Source of the DNA: Coriobacteriaceae bacterium EMTCatB1
GTDB lineage: Bacteria; Actinomycetota; Coriobacteriia; Anaerosomatales; Anaerosomataceae
Direction: 5' to 3'
DNA: 64,000 nt
Assembly: GCA_001950395.1 (NCBI GenBank)
Contig: BDLO01000001.1
Location: 62,001 to 126,000 of the forward strand
Each line of letters starts with the position of its first letter. The first letter of the stretch is position 1. The notes below the pieces were generated by a model. It had not been told where the DNA came from. It saw nothing but the letters and a program-made list of their open reading frames with translations, and did not search any database. Both the position numbers and the translations under genes were made by a program. Of the stretch, positions 9,015 through 17,026 are shown in pieces.

Positions 9015-10556
9015 CTACGCGCCCGAAAGCCAGTCCTGCACCGCGCGCTCGACGCCCTCGCGACCCGCGTCGACCACCGTGCTGAAGCGCTCTGGTAGCG
9101 CGTCGAGCTCGGCGAGCGCGGCCGGGACGTGCGCGTTGGATCCAGCAAGCTTAGCGACGGCTTCCAGCAGAGCGCTCGGCGTGAGGCGCGCGTGCTCGGG
9201 CGGCAGCGGGTCACGGTGGCCAAGACCCATAAGGGCGCGAATCACGTCGGCTCCGAACTTCGCCCAGTGCGCGGTGGAGACGACGAGCACCGGGTTCTCG
9301 CCGCGCAGCCGCTCCGCGACCTCCCACGCGACTGCGGTGTGCGGATCCATGAGGTAGCCCGTCTCCTCGTGTACTCGCCGAATGGCCTCGAGAGACTCGT
9401 CGTTGCCCACCCAATCACCGACGAGGAACTCGCGCATCCGGCGGTACGTGTCTCGATCGACCCGGAAGCGCTTCTGCTCGGCGAGGTCTCGCATCCACCC
9501 GCGGACGGCTTCAGGTCCTGCGAGGTGGTACAGCAAGCGTTCGAGATTGCTGGAGACGAGGATGTCCATGCTCGGGCTCGGAGTGGTCACGAAAGCACGC
9601 TCCGAGACGTCGTACGTTCCCGTGGCGATGAAGTCCGACAGCACGTTGTTCTCGTTGCTCGCGCACAGCAAGCGCTCGATCGGCACCCCCATGCTTCGAG
9701 CGTAGTACGCGCCGAGGATGTTCCCGAAGTTCCCCGTCGGCACGCACACGTCGATCGGCCTGCCGGCCACCACGCCGCCTTGCCTGACCATCTCCGCGTA
9801 CGCGCTTACGTAGTACACGATCTGGGGCAGCAGCCGGCCCCAGTTGATCGAGTTCGCCGAGGAAAGGGCGAGTCGGTGGCTGTCGTGAAGCCGGCGATTG
9901 AAGTCCGGGTCGTTGAAGGCGGCCTTGACGGCGGCCTGGCAGTCGTCGAAGTTGCCGCGCACGCCGAAGACGGCGACGTTCGTGCCGCGCTGCGTCACCA
10001 TCTGCTTGCGCTGCATCTCGGAGACGCCGCCGTGCGGGTAGAAGACCGCGATGCGGGTGTGCTCGCGGTCGGCGAAACCCTCGAGCGCGGCTTTGCCTGT
10101 GTCGCCCGAGGTGGCCACGAGGATGAGGAAGTCGTCCTCGAGCGTCCCTGCTCGCTGCTGCATCTCGATCGCCTCGGAGAAGTACAGCGGCATGCACTGG
10201 AGCGCCATGTCCTTGAACGCCGACGTGGGGCCATGCCAGAGCTCGAGCACGTGCATTCCGGGGACGACCTCTTCGACGGGCGCGATGCGCTCGTCGTCCC
10301 ACTGGTCCCCGTACGCCGCGCGAGCGAGCGAGAGCGAGCGCGCCTCCTCGACGTCGACCTCGAACCACGCGAACACGCGCGCGACGCGCTCCGCGTACGG
10401 GATCTCAGCGAGGGCGAGCACGTCTTCCAGCGAGACGGAAGGGACGCGCTCCGGGACGTACAAGCCGCCCCCGTGCGCGATGCCCTTCACGACCGCTTCG
10501 GTGAAGGTAGGACGTGAGCCGTCGAGGTCGCGGGTATCCAGGTATCGCATCACCAT
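9015..10556 (-). CDS. thrC: Threonine synthase
   Basis: PLP enzyme converting O-phosphohomoserine to threonine, 513 residues, the length and layout of the longer (ThrC type 2) class. The PLP lysine lies in SAFKDMALQ (about residue 114), followed by VATSGDTGKAAL. The ORF track extends far upstream into the divergent gene; the first family-like start is MVMRYLDTRD at 10556 (or 10550). No Shine-Dalgarno is visible, but TACCAT ends six bases before the 10556 ATG, so the message may be leaderless. Divergent from the phosphoglycerate mutase gene. Confidence 0.93.
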   Translation of the reverse strand: MVMRYLDTRDLDGSRPTFTEAVVKGIAHGGGLYVPERVPSVSLEDVLALAEIPYAERVARVFAWFEVDVEEARSLSLARAAYGDQWDDERIAPVEEVVPGMHVLELWHGPTSAFKDMALQCMPLYFSEAIEMQQRAGTLEDDFLILVATSGDTGKAALEGFADREHTRIAVFYPHGGVSEMQRKQMVTQRGTNVAVFGVRGNFDDCQAAVKAAFNDPDFNRRLHDSHRLALSSANSINWGRLLPQIVYYVSAYAEMVRQGGVVAGRPIDVCVPTGNFGNILGAYYARSMGVPIERLLCASNENNVLSDFIATGTYDVSERAFVTTPSPSMDILVSSNLERLLYHLAGPEAVRGWMRDLAEQKRFRVDRDTYRRMREFLVGDWVGNDESLEAIRRVHEETGYLMDPHTAVAWEVAERLRGENPVLVVSTAHWAKFGADVIRALMGLGHRDPLPPEHARLTPSALLEAVAKLAGSNAHVPAALAELDALPERFSTVVDAGREGVERAVQDWLSGA

Positions 10557-10644
10557 GCGCGCATGGTACCAGAAAGCACGCGGGTCCCTGCTGCAACAGC
10601 CGGTGCCCCGTGGTACCGTGTCGCAAACGGCGGGAGGAGGATGC

Positions 10645-11841
10645 GTGAAGCACGTCGTCGTGATCATGGATGGCGCGGCGGGCTGGCCGCTCGAGGAGCT
10701 CGGTGGAGTCACGACGCTCGAAGCCGCTCGCACGCCGAACCTCGACGCTCTCGCACGCGAAGGCGTCGTCGGTCTCGCCCAGACCGTGCCGTCGGGAGCC
10801 GAGCCGTCGTCGTCTGCAGCGTGCACCTCGATCCTGGGCTACGACCCGGTGCGCGACTACGTCGGACGCGGCGCGATCGAGGCTGCGAGCGTGGGCATCT
10901 CGCTCGCTGAGGACGAGGTCGCCTTGCGCATGAACCTCGTGCACGTGGCAGACGGCGTCATGCGGTCGTACTCGTGCGGCCACGTCTCAACGGAGGAGTC
11001 GCGGTCGATCGTCGAGGACTTAGCGCGCGAGCTCGCGGATGAGACCTTCGCGTTCTACCCGGGCGTCTCGTACCGGCACATCCTCGTGGTGAAGGGGCAC
11101 CCGGAGCTGCTGGAAGCCGAGTACACGCCACCGCACGACATCTCGGACAAGCCGATCGCCGGGCACGAGCCGCAGGGGGCGGGCGCCGAGGTGCTGCTCG
11201 ACCTGATGGAGCGGGCGCGGCCGGTGCTCGCGGCGTCGCCGGCCAATCGCGCGCGCGCCGAGCGCGAGGACCTGCCCGCCACCGACATCTGGCCGTTCTG
11301 GCCGGGTGTCGCACCGCGAGGCCTGCGGCCGTTCAGCGAGGCGCGGGGGATCCGGGCCGCGCTGACCTCCGGCGTGGATCTGCTGAATGGCCTCGCGGCG
11401 CTGTTCGGCATCGACCGCTTGCAGATCGAGGGCGTGACTGACGGCGCTGACACGGACTACGCGGCGCAGGCGGAAGGCGCGCTGGCGGCCCTCGCAAGCC
11501 ACGACCTCGTCGTCGTCCACGTGGAGTCCCCTGACGAGGAGGGGCATGCGGGCGACGTCGAGGGGAAGATCGAGGCCATCGAGGCGATCGACCGCGAGGT
11601 CGTCGGCAGGATGCGCCGGTACGGCGAGCCCCTTCGCATCCTGTGCATGCCTGACCATCCGACGCCGATCGCGCTCAAGACGCACGTGGGAGAGCCAGTG
11701 CCGTTCGTGCTTCACGGTCCAGGTCTCAGCGGGGCAGGCGCCCGATCGTTCTCCGAGAGAGCAGCGACGGAGACCGGCCTTCTCGTCGATCCCGGCCGGC
11801 TCGTGATGGACATGCTGCTCGGGAGGGAGGCGGATGCGTGA
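10645..11841 (+). CDS. apgM: 2,3-bisphosphoglycerate-independent phosphoglycerate mutase, archaeal type
   Basis: Interconverts 3- and 2-phosphoglycerate without a bisphosphoglycerate cofactor; belongs to the alkaline phosphatase-like metalloenzyme superfamily. The N-terminus (VVIMDGAAGWP) supplies a metal aspartate, PSGAEPSSSAACTSILGYDP carries the phospho-acceptor serine region, and VVHVESPDEEGHAGD and CMPDHPTP carry further metal ligands. The GTG at 10645 follows GGAGGAGG, giving 398 residues; the longer ORF overlaps thrC and is rejected. Annotations of this family sometimes read phosphonopyruvate decarboxylase-related. The stop overlaps the next start (TGATG). Confidence 0.9.
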   Translation: MKHVVVIMDGAAGWPLEELGGVTTLEAARTPNLDALAREGVVGLAQTVPSGAEPSSSAACTSILGYDPVRDYVGRGAIEAASVGISLAEDEVALRMNLVHVADGVMRSYSCGHVSTEESRSIVEDLARELADETFAFYPGVSYRHILVVKGHPELLEAEYTPPHDISDKPIAGHEPQGAGAEVLLDLMERARPVLAASPANRARAEREDLPATDIWPFWPGVAPRGLRPFSEARGIRAALTSGVDLLNGLAALFGIDRLQIEGVTDGADTDYAAQAEGALAALASHDLVVVHVESPDEEGHAGDVEGKIEAIEAIDREVVGRMRRYGEPLRILCMPDHPTPIALKTHVGEPVPFVLHGPGLSGAGARSFSERAATETGLLVDPGRLVMDMLLGREADA

Positions 11842-12425
11842 TGGGACTCTCCGAATACCAGTCCAAGCGCGACTTCGCACGGACCACGGAGCCCTCAGGC
11901 GAACCGAACGGGACGCGTGCCGACGGCGACGCCCTCGCCTTCGTCGTCCACAAGCACGCGTCCTCGCACCTTCACTACGACTTCCGGCTGGAGTGGGACG
12001 GCGTGCTCAAGTCGTGGGCGATCCCTAAAGGCCCGTCGCTCGATCCGGCTCAGAAGCGGCTCGCGGTGCAGGTGGAGGACCACCCTCTGGAGTACGCCGC
12101 GTTCGAGGGGACGATCCCCGAAGGGGAGTACGGAGCAGGCACCGTCATGATCTGGGACCGCGGAACTTGGGAGCCCCTCGGCGATCCAGGTGAGGGGTTC
12201 GAACGGGGCTCTCTGAAGTTCGTCCTGCGCGGATCGCGGCTCAAGGGCGGCTTCGCCTTGGTGCGCTTGCGGAGACGGCCGGGCGAGACCCGCGACAACT
12301 GGCTTCTCATCAAAGAGAGAGACGAGCACGCGTCGAGCGTGAGCGACCAAGAGCTGCTCGCGCCCGACGCGCGTTCTGTGGCGAGCGGTCGGACGATGGA
12401 GGAGATCGCCCAAGATGCGCGATGA
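11841..12425 (+). CDS. LigD-type 3'-phosphoesterase domain protein
   Basis: A 194-residue stand-alone version of the phosphoesterase domain of the bacterial end-joining ligase LigD. It probably cleans 3' ends of DNA by removing 3'-phosphates or ribonucleotides. The family core is clear: FVVHKHASSHLHYDFRLEWDG with the conserved His and Asp residues, LKSWAIPKGPS, and the EGEYGAGTV loop. No ligase, polymerase or Ku gene is nearby, so partners are elsewhere or absent. Start chosen as the ATG at 11841 that overlaps the apgM stop; GTG 11838 is an alternative. The TGA lies inside the following terminator stem. Confidence 0.88.
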   Translation: MGLSEYQSKRDFARTTEPSGEPNGTRADGDALAFVVHKHASSHLHYDFRLEWDGVLKSWAIPKGPSLDPAQKRLAVQVEDHPLEYAAFEGTIPEGEYGAGTVMIWDRGTWEPLGDPGEGFERGSLKFVLRGSRLKGGFALVRLRRRPGETRDNWLLIKERDEHASSVSDQELLAPDARSVASGRTMEEIAQDAR

Positions 12426-12445
12426 CCCGGACAAGCCGGGTCATC
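12421..12445 (+). terminator. Hairpin containing the stop codon of the phosphoesterase gene
   Basis: Perfect 10-bp inverted repeat GATGACCCGG / CCGGGTCATC with a 5-base loop. The TGA stop of the phosphoesterase gene lies within the left arm. Likely terminator for the apgM operon; it could also act for the convergent SHOCT gene. Confidence 0.6.
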
Positions 12446-12465
12446 GCTCGAGGGAGGGTGCGAGC

Positions 12466-12490
12466 GGGACCTGAGGGGGTGGCAGGTCCC
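12466..12490. terminator. Second hairpin between convergent genes
   Basis: Inverted repeat GGGACCTG / CAGGTCCC with a 9-base loop, 15 bases before the end of the leftward SHOCT gene. It probably serves the leftward transcript, or both directions together with the hairpin at 12421-12445. Confidence 0.45.
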
Positions 12491-12504
12491 GTCGAAGGAG
12501 GGGG

Positions 12505-12825
12505 CTAGGCGGTCAGCGCTCGCACGATCGTCTGGTACTGCTCGACGTCGATCTCTCCGCGAGCGAGCCGTTCGCGCGCGATGCGCAGGGCATCGTCAGA
12601 CGCCGAGCCGGCAGGCGCGCCGCTCATGGCGACTGGAGCCGAGGTGGATCCTGCGCCGCGCCGGGACGCTCTGACGATCAGCCACACGACGAGCGCCACG
12701 ACCGCCGCCGTCACGAGCAGCCCGAAGAGCCAGCCTGCGAGCGGGAAGAAGAGCCCGTCGTGCATCGGCACGTACCCGAAGCCACGGCCGAGCGGGGCTC
12801 CCCGGAATGGGAATGCGTGCATCAT
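12505..12825 (-). CDS. Small membrane protein with C-terminal SHOCT domain
   Basis: A 106-residue protein with one strong membrane helix (WLFGLLVTAAVVALVVWLIV, about 32-51) and a C-terminal SHOCT-type short helical pair (ALRIARERLARGEIDVEQY...). SHOCT domains are oligomerisation or interaction modules of unknown role, often in membrane or stress proteins. GGAGG sits just upstream; the ATG at 12825 or 12822 is the start. It is monocistronic, convergent with the phosphoesterase gene. Confidence 0.78.
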   Translation of the reverse strand: MMHAFPFRGAPLGRGFGYVPMHDGLFFPLAGWLFGLLVTAAVVALVVWLIVRASRRGAGSTSAPVAMSGAPAGSASDDALRIARERLARGEIDVEQYQTIVRALTA

Positions 12826-12919
12826 CGTTCCTCCTTTGCCGTGTCGGAAAGCCCGACGTAGGCGATGATGCCCGGCAGCTGTGCAGCGCGCGTGACGCGG
12901 ATGTGAAGATGTCGTGGAG

Positions 12920-13864
12920 TCAGTCCGCGGTCGCCGGTGGACGGCGGGGCGGCCGCGTCGGAGCGCTCGTGGCCAGCGCGACGCCAGCGATGATCACGCC
13001 GGCGCCGAGAAGCGTCCACGCGTCGACCGGCTCGGGCGGGACGAGCCCGGCATGCCCTGCGAGGTGTCCGAGCGCCACGGCGATGGCCGGGTTCACGTAC
13101 GCGTACGTCATGACCTTCGAGGCCGGAGCGTTCCGCAGGAGCCAGACGAACGCGGTGAAGGCGATGCACGACCCCACCACGGTGAGGTATGCGAGCGCGC
13201 CGATGCTGCGAGGCGTGAGCGAGAGGCGGCCCCACTCGCCTGCGACGGTCCCGATGCCGAGCAGCACCGTTCCTGCGACGAGCATCTCGTAGCCGGTGAC
13301 GACGAGAGCATCCGCTTTCACGGGCCGACGCTTCGAGTACACCGAGCCAGCGGTCCACAGCCAGGTGCCGGCGATCTGGATCGCGATGCCGCCAAGCTCT
13401 TCAGGCGTGCCGTGAACGCCCGTGATGCGCGGCGCGACCAGCACGGCAAGACCCGCGAGCCCGAGCAGCAGGCCTGCGACGCCCTGGGCGGATGGCCGTT
13501 CCATGTCCGGAAGCGCCCACTCCGCGAGGGCGATCCACAGCGGCAGCAAGGCGACGATGAGCGCAGCGAGACCGGACGGTATCACGCGCTCGGACAAGAA
13601 GGTGGAGTACATGCCGCCCACGAGCAGGAAGATGCCGACGATGGCAGTGGTTCTCAGATCTGACGGCCGCATGCGCACGGATCGGCCGCGGGCGGCCGCG
13701 AACGCGAGCAGCGCGAGTCCGGCGGGAACGAGTCGAAGTCCCGCGAAGAGCGCGGGCGGCATCTGGTCGCTGAGCCCGATGCGGATCGCGAGGTACGTGG
13801 AGCCCCACACCACGTATAGCGTGGCGAACGCGGCGATGAGCTTGACGCGGTGGCTGTTCATCAA
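12920..13864 (-). CDS. DMT-superfamily (EamA) transporter, YedA-like
   Basis: A 314-residue membrane protein with ten predicted helices arranged as two EamA repeats, the drug/metabolite exporter fold. The first helix carries TLYVVWGSTYLAIRIG, typical of the RhaT/YedA branch that exports amino acids or other metabolites. The start is MM at 13864/13861. On the minus strand TATGAT lies at about 13913-13908, a plausible -10 with a leader of about 40 bases. The substrate is not predictable. Confidence 0.88.
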   Translation of the reverse strand: MMNSHRVKLIAAFATLYVVWGSTYLAIRIGLSDQMPPALFAGLRLVPAGLALLAFAAARGRSVRMRPSDLRTTAIVGIFLLVGGMYSTFLSERVIPSGLAALIVALLPLWIALAEWALPDMERPSAQGVAGLLLGLAGLAVLVAPRITGVHGTPEELGGIAIQIAGTWLWTAGSVYSKRRPVKADALVVTGYEMLVAGTVLLGIGTVAGEWGRLSLTPRSIGALAYLTVVGSCIAFTAFVWLLRNAPASKVMTYAYVNPAIAVALGHLAGHAGLVPPEPVDAWTLLGAGVIIAGVALATSAPTRPPRRPPATAD

Positions 13865-13956
13865 ACGGATGCTGCCTCTCCAGCTGTTCGAGGACGCATT
13901 AGGGCATCATACTCCGTGCCAGAGACTTCCACACGACGGTGGGGAGGAGATGCCGT

Positions 13957-14400
13957 ATGGGCGAGTTCCCGCGACCGGCTCTGACCGCCGATGCGGCGCT
14001 CGTGCGCCACGGCGACACTGGTTGGGAGATCTTGCTCGTCAAACGCGGTCGTCCGCCGTTCGCGGGACGCTGGGCCCTCCCGGGCGGGTTCGTCGACGAA
14101 TACGAGCCTCCCGAAGACGCGGCACGTCGTGAGCTCGAAGAGGAGACGGGGATCCGCTTCGACGGCCCGCTCGCTTTGGTGGGTGTCTACGGCGGTCCTG
14201 GCCGCGACCCGCGAGGCTGGACGGTGTCTGTGGTGTTCGCGGGGATCGCGGACGCGGACGACCTCGGTGCGGCCACTGCAGGAGATGACGCCGACGACGC
14301 CGCGTGGCACCCGTTGGAATCCGTCCCAGATCTTGCATTCGACCACGCGGACATCGTCTCCGACGTCAGGCGGTGGCTCGGCCGGGAACAGCGGGTATGA
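13957..14400 (+). CDS. NUDIX hydrolase
   Basis: Cytosolic 147-residue pyrophosphohydrolase of nucleoside-diphosphate-linked compounds. The NUDIX box is complete (GGFVDEYEPP...RRELEEETG, about residues 43-65). The ATG at 13957 has GGGGAGGAG seven bases upstream, better than the longer ORF at 13939. The N-terminal VxLVxRGxPPFxGxWALPGGFV pattern resembles ADP-ribose pyrophosphatase-like members, but the substrate remains open. Confidence 0.92.
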   Translation: MGEFPRPALTADAALVRHGDTGWEILLVKRGRPPFAGRWALPGGFVDEYEPPEDAARRELEEETGIRFDGPLALVGVYGGPGRDPRGWTVSVVFAGIADADDLGAATAGDDADDAAWHPLESVPDLAFDHADIVSDVRRWLGREQRV

Positions 14401-14438
14401 TAGGTGGCAAGCCACGGGCTCGCTTGAGGGAGGGTGCC

Positions 14439-16622
14439 ATGAGTGCTGCGGCGATTCGGATTCGGACGCTTGCGGCGGCTGTCGTCGTCGCGCTTCTCGC
14501 GGGCGTCTGCACGCCCGTGACGACGGCGCACGGAGGCGTGCTGAGACCTGCGTTGCGGCCTCTGGCGGCGGACGACGACGTACCTGGTGTTCCGCTCGAC
14601 GAGTACCCGCTCGTCTCCCGCACCGTCACGGGAACGCTCGACGCGGTGCCGATCTCGCTGCCGCCCGAGGACGCCATCGACCTGTTCTCCGTCTACCTGG
14701 CTCCCGGCGAGCAGATCCAGGCGCGGCTGAGCGCCACTCCTGGCACTGATTTCGACCTGTACCTGTTCAGCCCGGACTCGGTCAGCTTCATCGCGGCGAT
14801 CGAGGTGGCGAGCTCCATCACGGCAGGCACGTCGAGCGAGAGCATCTGCTACACGGCGAGCGAGCGGTACGGGGCCGGCCGGTACTACCTCGCCGTGGTG
14901 ACGTGGAACTCTGAGGGCTCCTATCAATTGGACTGGCACGTCTCGGGTCGCTCCGACGGCAACGTGCCGGGGCGGGCGCTGATGAGCAGCTCCGTGACGG
15001 GCGTCGTGGATCCCGCCACTGACCGGGACGACGTGTACGCGCTGCCGCTCGCTCCAGGGCAGAGCGTGACGTGCACGCTGACCGCGGACAGCCCCGCCGA
15101 CACGGTGAAGCTGGCGGTCTACCCGCCGATGTGGGACAACGGCGGGGTGCTTGAGCCCGTGCTGGACGTGTATCACGCCGGCGACGCCGTGGTCGACCAA
15201 GGGTCTGCGGTCACGCTCAACGTGAACGTTCCCGGCGATCGCGGTGGCACCTGGTACTTCGACGTGCGGGCCGTCTCACCAGACACCGCGTATACGCTCG
15301 AGTGGGAAGTCGCGAACCCGGACGTGCCGGGCGCGCCGCTCGATAGCGGCGTCGCTACCGGGGCGCTGACGGCGAGCACGGTGTGGATGTTCCCCGTGCG
15401 GTGGGGGCAGCAGGTGACGGGCTCTCTGTGGACGAGCCCCACGCCGGCGGCGGCCTCCGCGTGGCTGTTCGCTCCCGGCACGACGAGCGTCGCGGACACG
15501 ACGGGGGCGGCGTGGTCGTCGAGTTGGAGTGCGTCTGACCAGCCGAAGCGATTCTCGTGGTCGGTTCCTTCCGAAGCGGCAGAAGGGATCGCGTTCCTTC
15601 GCGTCGACGCTCCGGCAGCCCCGCTCTTCGAGCAGCGCATCTGGAAGTCCGTGACGTCCCGGCGGCTGTACGGCGCCGACCGCTACGCCACCGCAGTGCG
15701 CATCTCTCGGTCCGGCTTCCGTTCGGGGTCCGACGTCGTCGTCATCGCGAGCGGCGAGAACTTCCCCGACGCTCTTTCCGCCTCGGGGCTGGCGGGGGCG
15801 TACGATGCGCCGCTCCTGTTGGTCCGCAAGGCTGAGCTTTCCGACGTCGTGCAGCAGGAGATCGACCGTCTGGCGCCGTCACGGGTGTTCGTGGTGGGCG
15901 GTCCGGGCGCCGTTTCCGACACGGTCGTGGCGTCGATCGCGGCGAGACCGAGCGTGCGTGTGGTGACGCGCGTGAGCGGCGCTGACAGGTACGAGACCTC
16001 TGCGGAGGTGGCTCGTCGCGTCGTGTCCCGGCTCGGACCGGACTTCGACGGCGTCGTGTACGTCGCGCGAGGAGACCTGTTCCCTGACGCATTGGCGGTC
16101 TCGCCTCTCGCGTGGCGAGCCCGTCGTCCAGTGCTGCTCACGGCTCCAGGCGCGCTCTCGGACAGCGTAAGAGCGGTTCTGCACGACCTATCGCCGTCTG
16201 AAGCGATCGTCATCGGTGGCACGGGAGCAGTATCCAGTGCTGTGTTCGACGAGGTCGACGGGCTGGCCGATACGGCACGCCGTGTGTGGGGTCTTGACCG
16301 CTACGCGACCGCGGCTGCCGTAGCCGAAGACGGCGTCGAAACGGGCGTCGCTGCGCCCTCGTTCGTCGCGATCGCCACGGGAGCGAACTTCCCGGACGCG
16401 CTTGCGGGGGGCGCTCTGGCTGGCGCAGAGGGCGGCGTGCTGCTCCTCTCCGCGCCGTCTGCCCTGTCGTCTCCAACCCAAGCGTTCCTCGCTGGCTCTC
16501 GGGAAGGGATAGAGGCGTGCCGGCTGCTCGGCGGGACAGGCGCGCTGGCAGAGACGGTCCGCACGGGCGCCGACACCGCGCTCGCCGTGACGTGGCCGGA
16601 CCACCCTCCGGCGTGGTGGTAA
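14439..16622 (+). CDS. Secreted protein with three CWB2 cell-wall-binding repeats
   Basis: A 727-residue exported protein. A signal peptide (basic start, then LAAAVVVALLAGVCTPVTTAHG) is followed by three beta-rich segments resembling bacterial pre-peptidase C-terminal (PPC) domains (about 35-400), each starting with a VPGxPL-type phrase. From about residue 407 there are three tandem CWB2 repeats with the hallmarks GADRYATAV, NFPDALSA and VVGGPGAVS and their variants. CWB2 units anchor proteins non-covalently to anionic wall polymers. No enzymatic domain is evident, so this may be an S-layer-like or adhesive wall protein. The ATG at 14439 follows GAGGGAGGG; the longer ORF at 14304 overlaps the NUDIX gene. 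Confidence 0.86.
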   Translation: MSAAAIRIRTLAAAVVVALLAGVCTPVTTAHGGVLRPALRPLAADDDVPGVPLDEYPLVSRTVTGTLDAVPISLPPEDAIDLFSVYLAPGEQIQARLSATPGTDFDLYLFSPDSVSFIAAIEVASSITAGTSSESICYTASERYGAGRYYLAVVTWNSEGSYQLDWHVSGRSDGNVPGRALMSSSVTGVVDPATDRDDVYALPLAPGQSVTCTLTADSPADTVKLAVYPPMWDNGGVLEPVLDVYHAGDAVVDQGSAVTLNVNVPGDRGGTWYFDVRAVSPDTAYTLEWEVANPDVPGAPLDSGVATGALTASTVWMFPVRWGQQVTGSLWTSPTPAAASAWLFAPGTTSVADTTGAAWSSSWSASDQPKRFSWSVPSEAAEGIAFLRVDAPAAPLFEQRIWKSVTSRRLYGADRYATAVRISRSGFRSGSDVVVIASGENFPDALSASGLAGAYDAPLLLVRKAELSDVVQQEIDRLAPSRVFVVGGPGAVSDTVVASIAARPSVRVVTRVSGADRYETSAEVARRVVSRLGPDFDGVVYVARGDLFPDALAVSPLAWRARRPVLLTAPGALSDSVRAVLHDLSPSEAIVIGGTGAVSSAVFDEVDGLADTARRVWGLDRYATAAAVAEDGVETGVAAPSFVAIATGANFPDALAGGALAGAEGGVLLLSAPSALSSPTQAFLAGSREGIEACRLLGGTGALAETVRTGADTALAVTWPDHPPAWW

Positions 16623-16631
16623 GACCGTCGT

Positions 16632-16660
16632 TGACACGGCGCTGCGCTGAGCGTAAACTG
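16632..16660 (+). promoter_or_regulatory. Consensus promoter of the methionine operon
   Basis: TTGACA (16632-16637), a 17-base spacer and TAAACT (16655-16660), close to the sigma-70/sigA consensus. The expected transcript start near 16667 gives a leader of about 360 bases that contains the T-box. Confidence 0.8.
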
Positions 16661-16666
16661 CCGCAT

Positions 16667-17007
16667 CAACCTCATACGCGCCGTTGATGGGGATGAGTAC
16701 GCGGGACCGGTAGGTCCGCCAGAGAGCCGGGGCAGCTGGAAACCGGCGTCCGAAAGCCCGCGGAACATGGCCCCAGAGGCATCCGGAGGAAACGCTCGCG
16801 GTGAGCGGAGTAATGCCGGACGGAAGCCCCCGTTATCGCAGGCTTCGTGAGCATCGGACCCCCTCGGCTGACTCCCGCCGGCCGAGCGGAGAGACCACCG
16901 GTCCCGTGCTCGAGATGAGGCCGCGTGTTGCGCGGCGAAGTCGGGTGGTACCGCGAAGGCCCAGGCGCCTCTCGCCCTGACAAGGACTGTCGGGCGGGAG
17001 GCGTTTT
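16667..17007 (+). promoter_or_regulatory. T-box riboswitch, specifier ATG (methionine), with terminator
   Basis: Leader RNA that senses uncharged tRNA and controls read-through into the methionine operon. The T-box sequence GGGTGGTACCGCG is at 16943-16955. Stem I can be drawn: TGGGG pairs with CCCCA, then the specifier loop with AGTA (16697-16700) on the 5' side and GAACATGG on the 3' side, then CGCGGG (16701-16706) with CCCGCG (16757-16762). The distal AGAGAGC and GGGCAGCTGG motifs are present. The triplet in specifier position is ATG (16767-16769) followed by G, so tRNA-Met is the expected ligand. A terminator (12-bp stem CGCCTCTCGCCC with one G-U pair, then TTTT) ends at 17007, so control is by transcription antitermination. 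Confidence 0.92.
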
Positions 17008-17026
17008 GCATAGCAGGAGGTGCGGG

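Noticed and set aside
16623-17026. Short ORFs in the T-box leader (including minus-strand 16672-17253)
   Set aside because: The region is explained by the promoter, stem I, T-box motif and terminator; coding there would be fortuitous.
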